Positions 11,093 to 22,068 of a stretch of 64,000 bases of DNA are shown in pieces; position 1 is the first letter of the stretch, and every line of letters starts with the position of its first letter. The stretch covers positions 585,833 to 649,832 of the forward strand of contig NZ_CABFWF030000012.1 of assembly GCF_902153245.2 (NCBI RefSeq). The letters run 5' to 3'. The notes under the pieces were generated by a model. That model was not told where the DNA came from and ran no database searches. It saw only the letters and a list, made by a program, of their open reading frames with translations. The DNA is from Pseudorhizobium endolithicum (lineage in GTDB: Bacteria > Pseudomonadota > Alphaproteobacteria > Rhizobiales > Rhizobiaceae). Both the position numbers and the translations under genes were made by a program.

Positions 11093-11652
11093 CCCACGGT
11101 CATCCGGCGCAGGACATTGGTCTTCCAGAGGAACTGATGCACGAGCGCTCCGGCGACGTGAAGCACGATCAGCAGGATCGTCAGGCCCTTCAACGGCCCC
11201 ACATGCGGATCATGGGCGAAGCCGAGACCGAGATACTTGAAGGCGATGCCCGAGAGCGGCATGGCCAGCAGCACCGCATAGAGCCCGGCATGGGTGACCT
11301 TTGCAAGCAGCCTGAAGACCAGCGGCTCGCCTTCCGGCTCGGCCGGCGCTCCCCGCGTCACCCTCAGCCACAGGCGTGAGAAGGTCAGCGCGAGGATCAG
11401 GATACCGACGAGGAAGTGGGATTGCAGCAGGATGCCGGTCACGGCGTCGAGCCGTGGCACGTCGATTGGAGCGCCGCCCTCGGCAGCAGTCTCGGCCGCC
11501 TTCTGCGCGGCGGCGCGAACGGCCTTCATCTTGTCGAAGGCCCCGATGGAGGGGACGATGAACTGCCATGCGATCAGCAGCACGGTCACCCAGTGGATGG
11601 CCCGTTGCGCCCGTGAAAAGCTCACGGGATAAGCCTGGAATGAGGAGGCCAT
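11089..11652 (-). CDS. cytochrome b561 family protein
   Basis: A di-heme inner-membrane b-type cytochrome of the CybB family, which passes electrons from quinol to periplasmic acceptors. The 187-residue product has four hydrophobic helices with candidate heme-ligand His in RAIHWVTVLL, ILLQSHFLVG, KVTHAGLYAV and VLHVAGALVHQ. I start at ATG 11652, preceded by AAGGAT; an in-frame TTG lies 18 nt upstream. A loop between helices 1 and 2 is Ala-rich. It follows the lpdA terminator, so it likely has its own promoter. Confidence 0.9.
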   Translation of the reverse strand: MASSFQAYPVSFSRAQRAIHWVTVLLIAWQFIVPSIGAFDKMKAVRAAAQKAAETAAEGGAPIDVPRLDAVTGILLQSHFLVGILILALTFSRLWLRVTRGAPAEPEGEPLVFRLLAKVTHAGLYAVLLAMPLSGIAFKYLGLGFAHDPHVGPLKGLTILLIVLHVAGALVHQFLWKTNVLRRMTVG

Positions 11653-11700
11653 GGTCTTGATCCTTGTCAAAAGAGCAACAAAAACAATGACAAGGTAAAA

Positions 11701-11729
11701 GGCCGCGCCCTGCTGGACAAGGCGCGGCC
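11701..11729 (-). terminator. rho-independent terminator of lpdA
   Basis: A perfect 9-bp stem (GGCCGCGCC/GGCGCGGCC) with an 11-nt loop is followed on the minus strand by TTTTA. It lies 37 bp after the lpdA stop and before the cytochrome b561 gene, so it closes the mdh-suc-lpdA transcription unit. Confidence 0.85.
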
Positions 11730-11766
11730 CGGAAGATGGATAAGAATTAATCCCCGATTTGCGTTT

Positions 11767-13173
11767 TCACATGTGGAGGGGCTTGAAGAACGTGGCGAGG
11801 GCCGATTCCTTCACCGCTTCCGACATGGTCGGGTGCGCATGGCAGGTTCGGCCGAGGTCTTCAGACGAGCCGCCGAACTCCATCAGAACGGCAATCTCGT
11901 GGATCATCTCGCCCGCTCCGAAGCCGACGATATGGCCGCCGAGAACGCGGTCGGTCTCCTTGTCGGCGAGGATCTTCACGAAACCGTCGGTTACCTGCAT
12001 CGCACGGGCGCGGCCGTTCGCGGTGAACGGGAACTTGCCGACCTTGTAGGCAACGCCCGACGCCTTCAGCTCTTCCTCGGTCTTGCCGACCGAGGCAACT
12101 TCCGGCTGCGTGTAAACCACGCCCGGAATGACGTCGTAGTTGACGTGCCCGTGCTGGCCGGCGAGGATTTCCGCGAGCGCAACACCCTCGTCTTCAGCCT
12201 TATGGGCGAGCATCGGTCCCTTCACCACGTCGCCGATCGCATAGATGCCGTCAACATTCGTCTTGTAGTGCCCGTCGATCTCGACGCGGCCGCGATTGTC
12301 GAGCGCCACACCCGCCTCTTCCAGACCGAGCCCGGTTGTGTAGGGCTTGCGGCCGGTGGAGATCAGCACGACGTCGGCCTCGACGCTGACGGCGTCGCCG
12401 CCCTTCACCGGCTCATAGGTGACCTTGGCGCCGGCGCCGGACTTCTCGACGCCCGTCACCTTGGCACCCAGGTTGAAGGTCATTCCCTGCTTGGCCAGCA
12501 TGCGCTGGAACTGCTTGGATACCTCGCCATCCATGCCGCCGAGGATCGTGTCCAGGTATTCGACGACCGTCACCTTTGCGCCGAGACGCATCCAGACGGA
12601 ACCGAGTTCCAGACCAATCACGCCGCCGCCGACGACTACGAGGTTCTGCGGCACCTTGTCCAGCGCGATCGCGCCGGTGGAGGAGACGATCACCTTCTCG
12701 TCGATCTCGACGTTGACGCCCGGAATGCCGGCAACGTCGGAGCCCGTCGCGATGACGATGTTCTTGGTCTCCAGCTCCTGCACCTTGCCGTCATCGCCGG
12801 TGACGGAGACCTTGCCGGCCGCGACGATCTTGCCGGTGCCGGTGAAGGCTTCGATCTTGTTCTTCTTGAACAGGAAGGCCACGCCGTCGACGTTGGACTT
12901 CACCGTCGCGTCCTTGTGCGCCATCATCTTCTCGAGATTGAGCCGTGGGGCTGCAACCTCGATGCCAAGCGAATCCAGGCCGTGCGCCGCGTGATGGAAC
13001 ATTTCCGACGCGTGCAGCAGTGCCTTCGACGGAATGCAGCCGACATTGAGGCAGGTGCCGCCATAGGTGGCGCGCTTCTCCACGACCGCGACCTTCAGGC
13101 CGAGCTGGGCCGCCTTGATGGCGCAGACGTAACCGCCAGGGCCGCTTCCGATTACGACAACATCATAAGCCAT
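11767..13173 (-). CDS. lpdA: dihydrolipoyl dehydrogenase (E3)
   Basis: E3 component, reoxidising dihydrolipoyl groups with NAD+; here most likely for the 2-oxoglutarate dehydrogenase complex. The 468-residue protein has the FAD-binding [10 protein letters not shown] start, the redox disulfide [13 protein letters not shown] (Cys41/Cys46), a second NAD-binding [12 protein letters not shown] motif and the C-terminal His-Glu pair in [10 protein letters not shown]. It is the last gene of the suc cluster, 56 bp after a LysE-type gene, and ends at a strong terminator. Confidence 0.96.
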   Translation of the reverse strand: MAYDVVVIGSGPGGYVCAIKAAQLGLKVAVVEKRATYGGTCLNVGCIPSKALLHASEMFHHAAHGLDSLGIEVAAPRLNLEKMMAHKDATVKSNVDGVAFLFKKNKIEAFTGTGKIVAAGKVSVTGDDGKVQELETKNIVIATGSDVAGIPGVNVEIDEKVIVSSTGAIALDKVPQNLVVVGGGVIGLELGSVWMRLGAKVTVVEYLDTILGGMDGEVSKQFQRMLAKQGMTFNLGAKVTGVEKSGAGAKVTYEPVKGGDAVSVEADVVLISTGRKPYTTGLGLEEAGVALDNRGRVEIDGHYKTNVDGIYAIGDVVKGPMLAHKAEDEGVALAEILAGQHGHVNYDVIPGVVYTQPEVASVGKTEEELKASGVAYKVGKFPFTANGRARAMQVTDGFVKILADKETDRVLGGHIVGFGAGEMIHEIAVLMEFGGSSEDLGRTCHAHPTMSEAVKESALATFFKPLHM

Positions 13174-13229
13174 GTTCTAGATCCTAGTCCTGTTTCCGGC
13201 GTCACCCGCCGATACTTCGAGAATGGCCC

Positions 13230-13871
13230 TCAGGCCGCTTTTTCAGTCGCAAGCTTGATTCCGAGCGCAATGAACACCACGCCGCTGGTCCGGTCGATCC
13301 ACTTGCTGGCGCGTGAGAACGCCGAACGCATGCGCGGCGTCGTCATGAACGCGCTCACGCCCACGAACCACAGAATGAGGCAGGTTGCCATCACCATGCC
13401 GTAGCCGAACTTGATCGCCATCGGCGTATGGGCGCTGACGACGGTCGAAAAGATCGACAGGAAGAAGAAGACCGCCTTCGGATTGAGTGCGTTGGCGGCG
13501 AAGCCGAGCATGAATGCCTTCGAAGCCGTCTGGCTTCGAACAGCGCCGGATTCGATCTCCGCCGAGATGGTGATCTCGGTCCTGCCGGCCCTCAGTGCCT
13601 TCACGCCGATGTAGATGAGATAGGCGACGCCCAGCCATTTTACGATGTTGAAGAGGTAGACCGACTGGGAAATGATCAGCCCGAGGCCGAGGATCGTGTA
13701 GGTGACATGGAACATCAGCGACGTGCCGATGCCGAAGCTCGTGATGATCGCCTGCCGCCGGCCATGCACCAGCGCCTGCCGCATCACCATGGCCAGGTCT
13801 GCGCCGGGCGACACGATGGCGAAGAAGAAGATGGCCATCAGCGAGATCAATTCGATGAAATAGGAGTGCAT
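13230..13871 (-). CDS. LysE/RhtB family amino-acid exporter
   Basis: A 213-residue polytopic membrane protein of the LysE superfamily. It starts MHSYFIELISLM and has the signature SPGADLAMVMRQAL near residue 22, followed by about six hydrophobic segments. The true substrate is unknown. An in-frame upstream extension to 13937 is rejected because it runs into the MAPEG gene and is non-hydrophobic. It lies between the MAPEG gene (11 bp) and lpdA (56 bp), inside the 2-oxoglutarate dehydrogenase array. Confidence 0.87.
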   Translation of the reverse strand: MHSYFIELISLMAIFFFAIVSPGADLAMVMRQALVHGRRQAIITSFGIGTSLMFHVTYTILGLGLIISQSVYLFNIVKWLGVAYLIYIGVKALRAGRTEITISAEIESGAVRSQTASKAFMLGFAANALNPKAVFFFLSIFSTVVSAHTPMAIKFGYGMVMATCLILWFVGVSAFMTTPRMRSAFSRASKWIDRTSGVVFIALGIKLATEKAA

Positions 13872-13882
13872 GACGTGATCTC

Positions 13883-14296
13883 TCAGAACAAAAGCGTGGC
13901 CATCATGACGACGAGGCCGACGATGCTCACCAGCCATGCAAGGGAGCGGATATAGGGAATGCCCGCCAGGTAGAGCGGGATATAGACGATGCGCGCGATG
14001 AGCCAGGTCCAGGCGCCTGCGACGCCGACACCTGACGGATCCCCAAAGAAAGCAAGCCCGAGGAGAAGGCCGATGAAGGCCGGGTAGGTCTCCTGGTAGT
14101 TGCTGGAGGCACGGCGCGCGCGCCCGGCAGCTGCATTCTTCGGCTGCCGTTCCTCGTCACGCGGCCCGGCATTCCAGGCAGATCCAAGCTCCCGCGTCGC
14201 GAGAAATCCCTGCAGCAGGATATGGAAGAGCAGCAGGATGACGCTTAAGACCAACAGGACCACGAGTTGGGCCGCGTTCGCCGATGCAGGTTCCAT
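13883..14296 (-). CDS. MAPEG family membrane protein
   Basis: A 137-residue protein of the MAPEG fold (relatives of microsomal glutathione transferase). It has four membrane segments, an N-terminal helix, the RRASSNYQETYPAFIG segment that carries the family's conserved Asn/Glu, and a C-terminal helix pair. The reaction is not predictable. It lies 24 bp after sucB and 11 bp before the LysE gene, so it is probably cotranscribed with the suc genes without sharing their function. Confidence 0.87.
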   Translation of the reverse strand: MEPASANAAQLVVLLVLSVILLLFHILLQGFLATRELGSAWNAGPRDEERQPKNAAAGRARRASSNYQETYPAFIGLLLGLAFFGDPSGVGVAGAWTWLIARIVYIPLYLAGIPYIRSLAWLVSIVGLVVMMATLLF

Positions 14297-14320
14297 GCCG
14301 CTCTTCCCTGTTGTGACACC

Positions 14321-15547
14321 TTAGAGGTCGAGAACCAGGCGTTCCGGATCCTCCAGGCTTTCCTTGACGCGCACCAGGAAGGTGACGGCTTCCTTGCCGT
14401 CGACGATCCGGTGGTCGTAGGACAGCGCCAGATACATCATCGGACGAATGACGACCTGGCCGCCGATGGCGACCGGACGCTCCTGGATCTTGTGCATCCC
14501 GAGGATGCCGGACTGCGGCGCGTTCAGGATCGGCGAGGACATCAGCGAACCGTAGACGCCGCCATTGGAGATGGTGAAAGTACCGCCCTGCATGTCGGCC
14601 ATGCCGAGCTGCCCGTCGCGGGCGGCCTTGCCGAGGCGGCCGATTTCCTTCTCGATCTCGGCGATCGACATCTGGTCGGCGTCACGTACGACCGGCACGA
14701 CCAGCCCCTTGTCCGTCCCGACGGCGACGCCGATATGGCAGTAGTTCTTGTAGATGATGTCAGTGCCGTCGATCTCGGCGTTGACGGCCGGCAGTTCCTT
14801 CAGCGCATGGGTCACGGCCTTGGTGAAGAAGCCCATGAAGCCGAGCTTCACGCCGTGCTTCTTCTCGAACACGTCCTTGTAGCGGTTGCGCAGGTCCATG
14901 ACCGCCTTCATGTCCACCTCGTTGTAGGTGGTCAGCATGGCGGCGGTGTTCTGGGCGTCCTTGAGGCGGCGCGCGATCGTTTGGCGCAGACGCGTCATCT
15001 TCACACGCTCTTCGCGAACCGCATCCTCGGTGGTGGAGGGAGCGCGGGCGGCTTTCGGAGCCTCGGCGGCGGCCGCCGGAGCGGAGACGCCCTTGGCGAC
15101 GGCGGCAATCACATCGCCCTTCAGGACCTGACCGCGCTTGCCGGACCCTTCCACCTGATCGGCAGACAGATTGTTCTCGGACAGCATCTTGGCGGCAGCA
15201 GGTGCTGCGGGCATGTCGGAGGCGCCCTTGGTGACCGGTGCCGGCTCGGCGGTCTTCGCCGGAGCCGCTTCCGCGGCCTTGGCGGGAGCAGCCGGTGCAG
15301 CACCGGCAGCACCTTCGGCGATCTGGCCGAGAAGCGCGTCGAGCCCGACAGTCTCGCCGTTCTGGGCGACTATTTCCGTCAGAACGCCGGAAGCGGGCGC
15401 CGGGACCTCGACTGTGACCTTGTCGGTCTCCAGCTCAACCAGCGGCTCGTCCGCCTTCACGGTATCGCCGACTTTCTTGAACCAGGTGCCGACGGTTGCC
15501 TCACTGACGGACTCGCCGAGGGTAGGGACGCGGATTTCGGTGGCCAT
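14321..15547 (-). CDS. sucB: 2-oxoglutarate dehydrogenase E2 (dihydrolipoyl succinyltransferase)
   Basis: E2 core of the 2-oxoglutarate dehydrogenase complex; it transfers the succinyl group from E1 to CoA. Domains in order in the 408-residue product: a lipoyl domain with the lipoylated Lys in [11 protein letters not shown] (Lys43); an Ala/Pro-rich linker; an E1/E3-binding domain (about 115-150); a second linker; and the acyltransferase domain ending in the catalytic [13 protein letters not shown]. The start is ATG 15547 ([12 protein letters not shown]). A 28-codon in-frame extension is not family-like. It lies 49 bp after sucA. Confidence 0.96.
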   Translation of the reverse strand: MATEIRVPTLGESVSEATVGTWFKKVGDTVKADEPLVELETDKVTVEVPAPASGVLTEIVAQNGETVGLDALLGQIAEGAAGAAPAAPAKAAEAAPAKTAEPAPVTKGASDMPAAPAAAKMLSENNLSADQVEGSGKRGQVLKGDVIAAVAKGVSAPAAAAEAPKAARAPSTTEDAVREERVKMTRLRQTIARRLKDAQNTAAMLTTYNEVDMKAVMDLRNRYKDVFEKKHGVKLGFMGFFTKAVTHALKELPAVNAEIDGTDIIYKNYCHIGVAVGTDKGLVVPVVRDADQMSIAEIEKEIGRLGKAARDGQLGMADMQGGTFTISNGGVYGSLMSSPILNAPQSGILGMHKIQERPVAIGGQVVIRPMMYLALSYDHRIVDGKEAVTFLVRVKESLEDPERLVLDL

Positions 15548-15596
15548 GGACTGTTTCCGTTTCTCTAGAATGTCGATCTTGTCGCTGGCGGCCAGA

Positions 15597-18593
15597 TCAG
15601 CCGCCGAGCGCGTCTTCGAGGAATGCTTCAAGCTGGGCGAGGTGCTTCGACATCAGGCCCGTGGCTGGCGACGCCGCTGCCGGGCGGCCGGTGTAGCGGA
15701 CGCGCTGGTACTTGGCATCGATATGCGCCAGCACCCACTCCAGATAGGGGTCGATGAACGCCCAGGAACCCATATTCTTCGGCTCTTCCTGGCACCAGAC
15801 CATTTCCGCATTGCGGAAGCGGGACAGTTCGTTGATCAGCGCCTTTGCCGGGAACGGATAGAGCTGCTCGATGCGAAGCAGGTAGACATCGTCGATGCCG
15901 CGCTTCTCGCGCTCTTCCAGGAGGTCGTAATAGACCTTGCCGGTGCACATCACGACGCGGCGGATCTTGGCGTCCTTCTGCAGCTTGATCGGGCCGTCCT
16001 TGATGACTTCCGCATCGTCCCACAGCAGGCGATGGAAGGCAGATTCGCCGGCCATCTCCGCAAGTGTGGAGGTCGCCCGCTTGTGGCGCAGCAGCGATTT
16101 CGGCGTCATTAGGATCAGCGGCTTGCGGAAGTCACGCTTCACCTGGCGGCGCAGAATATGGAAGTAGTTTGCCGGCGTCGTGCAGTTCGCAACCTGCATG
16201 TTGTCCTCGGCACACATCTGCAGCCAGCGCTCCAGGCGGGCCGACGAATGCTCGGGTCCCTGACCTTCGTAGCCGTGCGGCAGCAGGCAGACGAGGCCGG
16301 ACATGCGCAGCCACTTGCGCTCGCCCGACGAGATGAACTGGTCGAACACCACCTGCGCACCGTTGGCGAAGTCGCCGAACTGCGCTTCCCAGAGTGTCAG
16401 TGCATTCGGGCGCGCCAGCGAATAGCCATACTCGAATCCCAGCACCGCTTCCTCGGAGAGCATCGAGTTGATGACCTCGTAGCGCGCCTGGGTCGGCGAC
16501 AGGTTGGCAAGCGGAATGTAGCGGTCTTCCGTCTCCTGATCGTAGAGCACGGAGTGACGCTGCGAGAAGGTACCGCGCTCGCAGTCCTGGCCCGAAAGCC
16601 GGATCTTCGTGCCTTCGACGGCAAGCGAACCGAATGCGAGCGCTTCCGCCATCGCCCAGTCAATCCCCTCGCCGGTCTCGATCATCTGCGCACGGTTTTC
16701 CATGAAGCGCTTGATCGTGCGGTGGGCATTGAAGCCGTCCGGGATGGTCGACAGCTTGCGGCCGATCTCCTTCAACTGCTTCATCGGCACGGAGGTCTTG
16801 CCGCGGCGTTGCTCGTCGGCGTTGTCGGCCGAGCGCAATCCGGACCAGACGCCGTCCAGCCAGTCGGCCTTGTTGGGCTTGTAGGTCTGGCCGGCCTCGA
16901 ATTCCTGTTCCAGATGCGCGCGCCAATCGGCCTTCATCTTCTCGAATTCGCCGTCGGTGATCAGCCCCTCGGCGACCAGGCGATCCGCATAAAGCTGTGC
17001 CACCGTCTTGTGGGAGCGGATGACCTTGTACATCTTCGGCTGCGTGAACGCCGGCTCGTCGCCTTCGTTGTGGCCGAAGCGGCGATAGCAGAACATGTCC
17101 ACGACCACCGGCTTGTGGAACTTCATCCGGTACTCGGTGGCGATCTTGGCGGCGTAGACGACCGACTCCGGATCGTCCCCGTTGACGTGGAAGATGGGCG
17201 CCTCGATCATCTTGGCGACGTCGGACGGGTAGGGCGACGAACGCGAATACGCCGGATTGGTGGTGAAGCCGATCTGGTTGTTGATGATGAAATGCATGGT
17301 ACCGGCGACGCGGTGGCCGCGCAGGCCGGAAAGGCCTAGGATTTCAGCCACCACGCCCTGGCCCGCGAAAGCGGCGTCGCCGTGGAGAAGAAGCGGCAGC
17401 ACCTTGGCCCGCTCCTTGAGCGGAATGATGTCGCCTTCCCAGACCTTGGCCAGCATGTCCTGCTTGGCGCGCGCCTTGCCCATGACGACCGGGTTGACGA
17501 TCTCGAGGTGAGACGGGTTCGCAGTCAGCGACAGGTGCACCTTGTTGCCGTCAAATTCGCGGTCGGACGAGGCGCCGAGGTGGTACTTCACGTCGCCCGA
17601 ACCTTCGACGTCGTCCGGCTTGAAGGAACCGCCCTTGAACTCATGGAAGACCGCGCGGTGGGGCTTGCCCATCACGTTGGTGAGCACGTTGAGGCGGCCG
17701 CGGTGAGCCATGCCGAGAACGATCTCTTCCAGACCGTCCTGGCCGCCCCGCTTGATGATCTGCTCCAGCGCCGGGATAAGCGATTCGCCGCCATCGAGGC
17801 CGAAGCGCTTCGTGCCCTTGAACCGGACGTCCAGGAACTGCTCGTAGCCTTCGGCTTCGACCAGCTTCTGGAGGATCGCCTTCTTGCCGTTCGGGGTGAA
17901 CTCCACGCCCTTGTCCGGCCCCTCGATCCGCTCCTGGATCCACTGCTTCTCCTCGGGGTTGGAGATATGCATGAACTCCACACCCATCGTGGAGCAGTAG
18001 GTCCGCTTCAGGATGTCGAGCATTTCAGGGACCGTCGCGTATTCCAGCCCCAGCACGTTGTCGATGAAGATCTTGCGGTCGTAGTCCGCCTCGGTGAAGC
18101 CATAAGCCGTCGGCGAAAGCTCGTTATAGTCTTCGACCGGCACGGCAAGCCCGAGCGGATCGAGATTGGCATGCAGGTGGCCACGCATTCGGTAGGCGCG
18201 GATCATCATGATGGCGCGAACGGAATCGCGCGTGGCCTGCAGCACGTCGGCTTCGTTGACGGGCGTTCCCGTGGCTGCGGCAGCCGCCGCGGCCTTCGCC
18301 TTGACCTTGCCTTCGATAGCCTTCTCGACCACCGGCCAGTTGCCGTCGAGTGCGGCGACCAGATCGCCACCGGGCGTGACCGGCCAGTTCTTGCGCTGCC
18401 AGGAGGCGCCGGCGGCGGCCTTCTTCACATCCTCCGGATTGTCGGCCAAGGCCTTGAAGAAGGACTGCCATTCCGGACCCACCGAATTCGGGTCATCCTC
18501 ATACCGGGCATAGAGTTGCTCGATATAGGAGGCATTGGCGCCGTCCAGGAAGGAGGTGATGAGAAACTGCTCGTTGGCTTCTTGCCGTGCCAT
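15597..18593 (-). CDS. sucA: 2-oxoglutarate dehydrogenase E1
   Basis: Thiamine-diphosphate E1, decarboxylating 2-oxoglutarate and succinylating the E2 lipoyl group. The 998-residue protein has the family's N-terminal E2-binding helix ([20 protein letters not shown]), the ThDP domain ([39 protein letters not shown]), the central HSVLYDQE block and the C-terminal domain. The start is ATG 18593. The best Shine-Dalgarno, AGGAGG, is 24 nt away and separated from the ATG by a hairpin. The 198-bp spacer from sucD holds several inverted repeats. Confidence 0.96.
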   Translation of the reverse strand: MARQEANEQFLITSFLDGANASYIEQLYARYEDDPNSVGPEWQSFFKALADNPEDVKKAAAGASWQRKNWPVTPGGDLVAALDGNWPVVEKAIEGKVKAKAAAAAAATGTPVNEADVLQATRDSVRAIMMIRAYRMRGHLHANLDPLGLAVPVEDYNELSPTAYGFTEADYDRKIFIDNVLGLEYATVPEMLDILKRTYCSTMGVEFMHISNPEEKQWIQERIEGPDKGVEFTPNGKKAILQKLVEAEGYEQFLDVRFKGTKRFGLDGGESLIPALEQIIKRGGQDGLEEIVLGMAHRGRLNVLTNVMGKPHRAVFHEFKGGSFKPDDVEGSGDVKYHLGASSDREFDGNKVHLSLTANPSHLEIVNPVVMGKARAKQDMLAKVWEGDIIPLKERAKVLPLLLHGDAAFAGQGVVAEILGLSGLRGHRVAGTMHFIINNQIGFTTNPAYSRSSPYPSDVAKMIEAPIFHVNGDDPESVVYAAKIATEYRMKFHKPVVVDMFCYRRFGHNEGDEPAFTQPKMYKVIRSHKTVAQLYADRLVAEGLITDGEFEKMKADWRAHLEQEFEAGQTYKPNKADWLDGVWSGLRSADNADEQRRGKTSVPMKQLKEIGRKLSTIPDGFNAHRTIKRFMENRAQMIETGEGIDWAMAEALAFGSLAVEGTKIRLSGQDCERGTFSQRHSVLYDQETEDRYIPLANLSPTQARYEVINSMLSEEAVLGFEYGYSLARPNALTLWEAQFGDFANGAQVVFDQFISSGERKWLRMSGLVCLLPHGYEGQGPEHSSARLERWLQMCAEDNMQVANCTTPANYFHILRRQVKRDFRKPLILMTPKSLLRHKRATSTLAEMAGESAFHRLLWDDAEVIKDGPIKLQKDAKIRRVVMCTGKVYYDLLEEREKRGIDDVYLLRIEQLYPFPAKALINELSRFRNAEMVWCQEEPKNMGSWAFIDPYLEWVLAHIDAKYQRVRYTGRPAAASPATGLMSKHLAQLEAFLEDALGG

Positions 18594-18601
18594 GGTTTTT
18601 C

Positions 18602-18623
18602 GCGGACGCCGCGTCCGCCTCCT
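18602..18623 (-). promoter_or_regulatory. sucA ribosome binding site with an intervening hairpin
   Basis: Read on the minus strand, AGGAGG (18618-18623) is followed at once by a 7-bp GC-rich stem (18612-18618 with 18602-18608, 3-nt loop), then GAAAAACC and the ATG at 18593. The linear SD-to-start spacing is too long. If the stem folds, the effective spacing becomes about 8 nt. The sequence is directly visible; the looping-out is inference. Confidence 0.5.
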
Positions 18624-18720
18624 GACGTAATTGAAAGCCGGTGACTGGGCGCCGGCCACCGCCATCAAACTGCAATCGCCGGCGCAAGGCCGGCACACCG
18701 CGCCTACCGACGCTGAACCC

Positions 18721-18781
18721 GGGCAGGCGACGCATGTTCCTCGCCGCCTGCCCCAAGCGTATTCGATGCGTCAACGCATCG
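18721..18781 (-). repeat. inverted repeats in the sucD-sucA spacer
   Basis: Just after the sucD stop are two dyads. CGATGCGT/ACGCATCG (18764-18781) has 8-bp arms and a 2-nt gap. GGGCAGGCG (18721-18729) pairs with CGCCTGCCC (18745-18753). Neither has a U-run on the minus strand, so they are not convincing terminators. They could be mRNA-stability hairpins or an operator. No gene is visible in the 198-bp spacer. Confidence 0.5.
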
Positions 18782-18791
18782 CTATGTGGCC

Positions 18792-19697
18792 TCAGCCCTT
18801 GAGGACTTCAACCAGAGTCTTGCCGAGGCGCGCTGGCGACGGCGAAACCTTGATGCCGGCCGCTTCCATTGCCGCGATCTTGGATTCCGCGTCACCCTTG
18901 CCGCCGGAGACGACGGCGCCGGCGTGGCCCATGGTGCGGCCCTTCGGGGCCGTGCGGCCCGCGATGAAGCCGGCCATCGGCTTCTTGCGGCCCTTCTTGG
19001 CTTCGTCGATCAGGAACTGCGCGGCATCCTCTTCGGCCGAACCACCGATTTCGCCGATCATGATGATCGACTGCGTCGCGTCGTCCGCGAGGAACATCTC
19101 CAGCACGTCGATGAACTCGGTGCCCTTGACCGGATCGCCGCCGATGCCGACGGCCGTGGTCTGGCCGAGGCCTTCGTTGGACGTCTGGAACACGGCCTCA
19201 TAGGTGAGCGTGCCCGAGCGCGACACGATGCCGACCGAACCCTTGCGGAAGATCGAGCCCGGCATGATGCCGATCTTGCATTCTTCCGGCGTCAGGATGC
19301 CCGGGCAGTTCGGGCCGAGCAGGCGCGACTTGGACTTGTCGAGCTTGGCCTTGACCCGCACCATGTCCATGACCGGGATACCCTCGGTAATGCAGGTGAT
19401 GAACGGAATCTCGGCTTCGATCGCCTCGATGATCGCGTCTGCGGCCCCTGCCGGCGGAACATAGATCACGGTCGCGTCTGCGCCCGTCTTTTCCCTGGCC
19501 TCAGCGACGGAGGTGAAGATCGGCAGCGAGGTGCCATCGACGCCGGACGACCACGATTCGCCACCCTTTTTGGGATGAACGCCGCCGACCATCTTGGTGC
19601 CGTAATAGGCAAGCGCCTGTTCGGTGTGGAAGGTACCGGTCTTGCCGGTCAGGCCCTGGACGATGACCTTGGTGTCTTTGTTGACGAGAATAGACAT
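18792..19697 (-). CDS. sucD: succinyl-CoA synthetase alpha subunit
   Basis: Alpha subunit; it binds CoA and carries the phospho-histidine intermediate. The 301-residue product has the CoA-binding [14 protein letters not shown] motif near the N-terminus, [24 protein letters not shown] and the active-site His in [12 protein letters not shown] (about residue 248). It lies 18 bp after sucC. It makes GTP or ATP from succinyl-CoA in the TCA cycle. Confidence 0.97.
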   Translation of the reverse strand: MSILVNKDTKVIVQGLTGKTGTFHTEQALAYYGTKMVGGVHPKKGGESWSSGVDGTSLPIFTSVAEAREKTGADATVIYVPPAGAADAIIEAIEAEIPFITCITEGIPVMDMVRVKAKLDKSKSRLLGPNCPGILTPEECKIGIMPGSIFRKGSVGIVSRSGTLTYEAVFQTSNEGLGQTTAVGIGGDPVKGTEFIDVLEMFLADDATQSIIMIGEIGGSAEEDAAQFLIDEAKKGRKKPMAGFIAGRTAPKGRTMGHAGAVVSGGKGDAESKIAAMEAAGIKVSPSPARLGKTLVEVLKG

Positions 19698-19715
19698 TCT
19701 TGCGGTCCTTCCGGG

Positions 19716-20909
19716 TTAGGCTTCGATCGCCGCGACGATCTTCTTCGCCGCGTCGTCAAGGTCGTCAGCCGCGGTGATCGCGAGGCCGGACTCGTTCAGG
19801 ATCTTCTTGCCGAGTTCGACATTGGTGCCTTCCAGCCGCACGACGAGCGGAACCTTGAGGCCGACTTCCTGCACGGCCGCGACAACGCCCTCTGCGATAA
19901 CGTCGCAGCGCATGATGCCACCGAAGATATTGACGAGGATGCCTTCCACCTTGGGATCGGCAGTGATGATCTTGAAGGCTGCCGCCACCTTCTCCTTGCC
20001 AGCGCCCCCGCCGACGTCGCAGAAGTTCGCCGGCTCCTTGCCGTAGAGCTTGATGATGTCCATCGTCGCCATGGCGAGACCGGCGCCGTTCACCATGCAG
20101 CCGATATTGCCGTCGAGCGCCACGTAGGCGAGGTCCCACTTGGAGGCCTCGATTTCCTTGGCGTCTTCCTCGGTCTCGTCGCGCAGCGCCTTGACGTCGT
20201 CGTGGCGGAACAGCGCATTACCGTCGAAGGAAACCTTGGCATCGAGCACGCGCAGGTGACCGTTCTGCATGACGATCAGCGGGTTGATCTCGAGCAGCGA
20301 CATGTCCTTCTCGGAGAAGGCCTTGTAGAGGATCGGGAAGAGCGACTTCGCATCTTCGGCGGCCGCACCTTCGAGTTCCAGCGCCTTGGAGATCTTCGCC
20401 ACGTCGTCGGCGGTGACGCCGGCTTCCGGATCGATGGCGATCGTATGGATCTTCTCCGGGGTATCGTGGGCGACGGCCTCGATGTCCATGCCGCCCTCGG
20501 TGGAGACGACGAAGGCAACGCGGCCGACCGAGCGGTCGACCAGCAGCGAGCAATAGAGTTCGCGGGCAATGTCGGCGCCGTCTTCGATATAGAGACGGTT
20601 GACCTGCTTGCCGGCCTCGCCGGTCTGGGCGGTCACCAGAGTGTTGCCCAGCATGTCCTTGACGTTGGCCACGACCTCGTCGACCGACTTGGCGAGGCGC
20701 ACGCCCCCCTTGGCATCGGGACCGAGTTCCTTGAACTTGCCCTTGCCGCGGCCGCCGGCATGGATCTGGCTCTTGACCACATAGAGCGGGCCAGGAAGCG
20801 ACTTGGCCGCAGCCTCGGCCTCTTCGGCCTTCATGATGGCCACGCCTTCCGCGACCGGCGCGCCGTAGCTCTTGAGCAGAGCCTTGGCCTGGTATTCATG
20901 GATGTTCAT
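19716..20909 (-). CDS. sucC: succinyl-CoA synthetase beta subunit
   Basis: Beta subunit, with the ATP-grasp nucleotide-binding fold and the succinate site. The start is ATG 20909 ([16 protein letters not shown]), giving 397 residues, the usual length. Visible motifs are [16 protein letters not shown] in the ATP-grasp N-terminus and [17 protein letters not shown] in the C-terminal domain. It lies 31 bp after mdh and 18 bp before sucD. Confidence 0.97.
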   Translation of the reverse strand: MNIHEYQAKALLKSYGAPVAEGVAIMKAEEAEAAAKSLPGPLYVVKSQIHAGGRGKGKFKELGPDAKGGVRLAKSVDEVVANVKDMLGNTLVTAQTGEAGKQVNRLYIEDGADIARELYCSLLVDRSVGRVAFVVSTEGGMDIEAVAHDTPEKIHTIAIDPEAGVTADDVAKISKALELEGAAAEDAKSLFPILYKAFSEKDMSLLEINPLIVMQNGHLRVLDAKVSFDGNALFRHDDVKALRDETEEDAKEIEASKWDLAYVALDGNIGCMVNGAGLAMATMDIIKLYGKEPANFCDVGGGAGKEKVAAAFKIITADPKVEGILVNIFGGIMRCDVIAEGVVAAVQEVGLKVPLVVRLEGTNVELGKKILNESGLAITAADDLDDAAKKIVAAIEA

Positions 20910-20940
20910 CAGCTTGTCCTTGGATGGTTGGCTGGTGCGA

Positions 20941-21921
<981 letters not shown>

Positions 21922-21968
21922 TCAAAACCTTGGCCGACACGGCTTGCCGCCCGCCAATGTGCCCCACG

Positions 21969-21997
21969 CCATACCCACAACTGCCGAAATTGGCAAC
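21969..21997 (-). promoter_or_regulatory. candidate mdh promoter
   Basis: GTTGCC (21992-21997) and GTATGG (21969-21974), 17 bp apart on the minus strand, resemble the rhizobial sigma-70 consensus. The predicted start would lie about 60 nt before the mdh ATG. The -10 match is only fair. Confidence 0.35.
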
Positions 21998-22034
21998 TGC
22001 TTCTTTCGACCACAGATTTTTCAATCGGTTAGAT

Positions 22035-22068
22035 CATAAAATTCTTACGTAAACGTAAGAATTTTATG
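22035..22068. repeat. 34-bp AT-rich perfect palindrome
   Basis: Arms CATAAAATTCTTACGT and ACGTAAGAATTTTATG (16 bp each, perfect) with a 2-bp AA spacer. It overlaps the last bases of zapE (stop at 22064) and lies about 130-165 bp upstream of the mdh ATG. Its AT content contrasts sharply with the surrounding DNA. No long U-run follows on either strand, so a protein-binding operator is at least as likely as a terminator. Confidence 0.75.
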
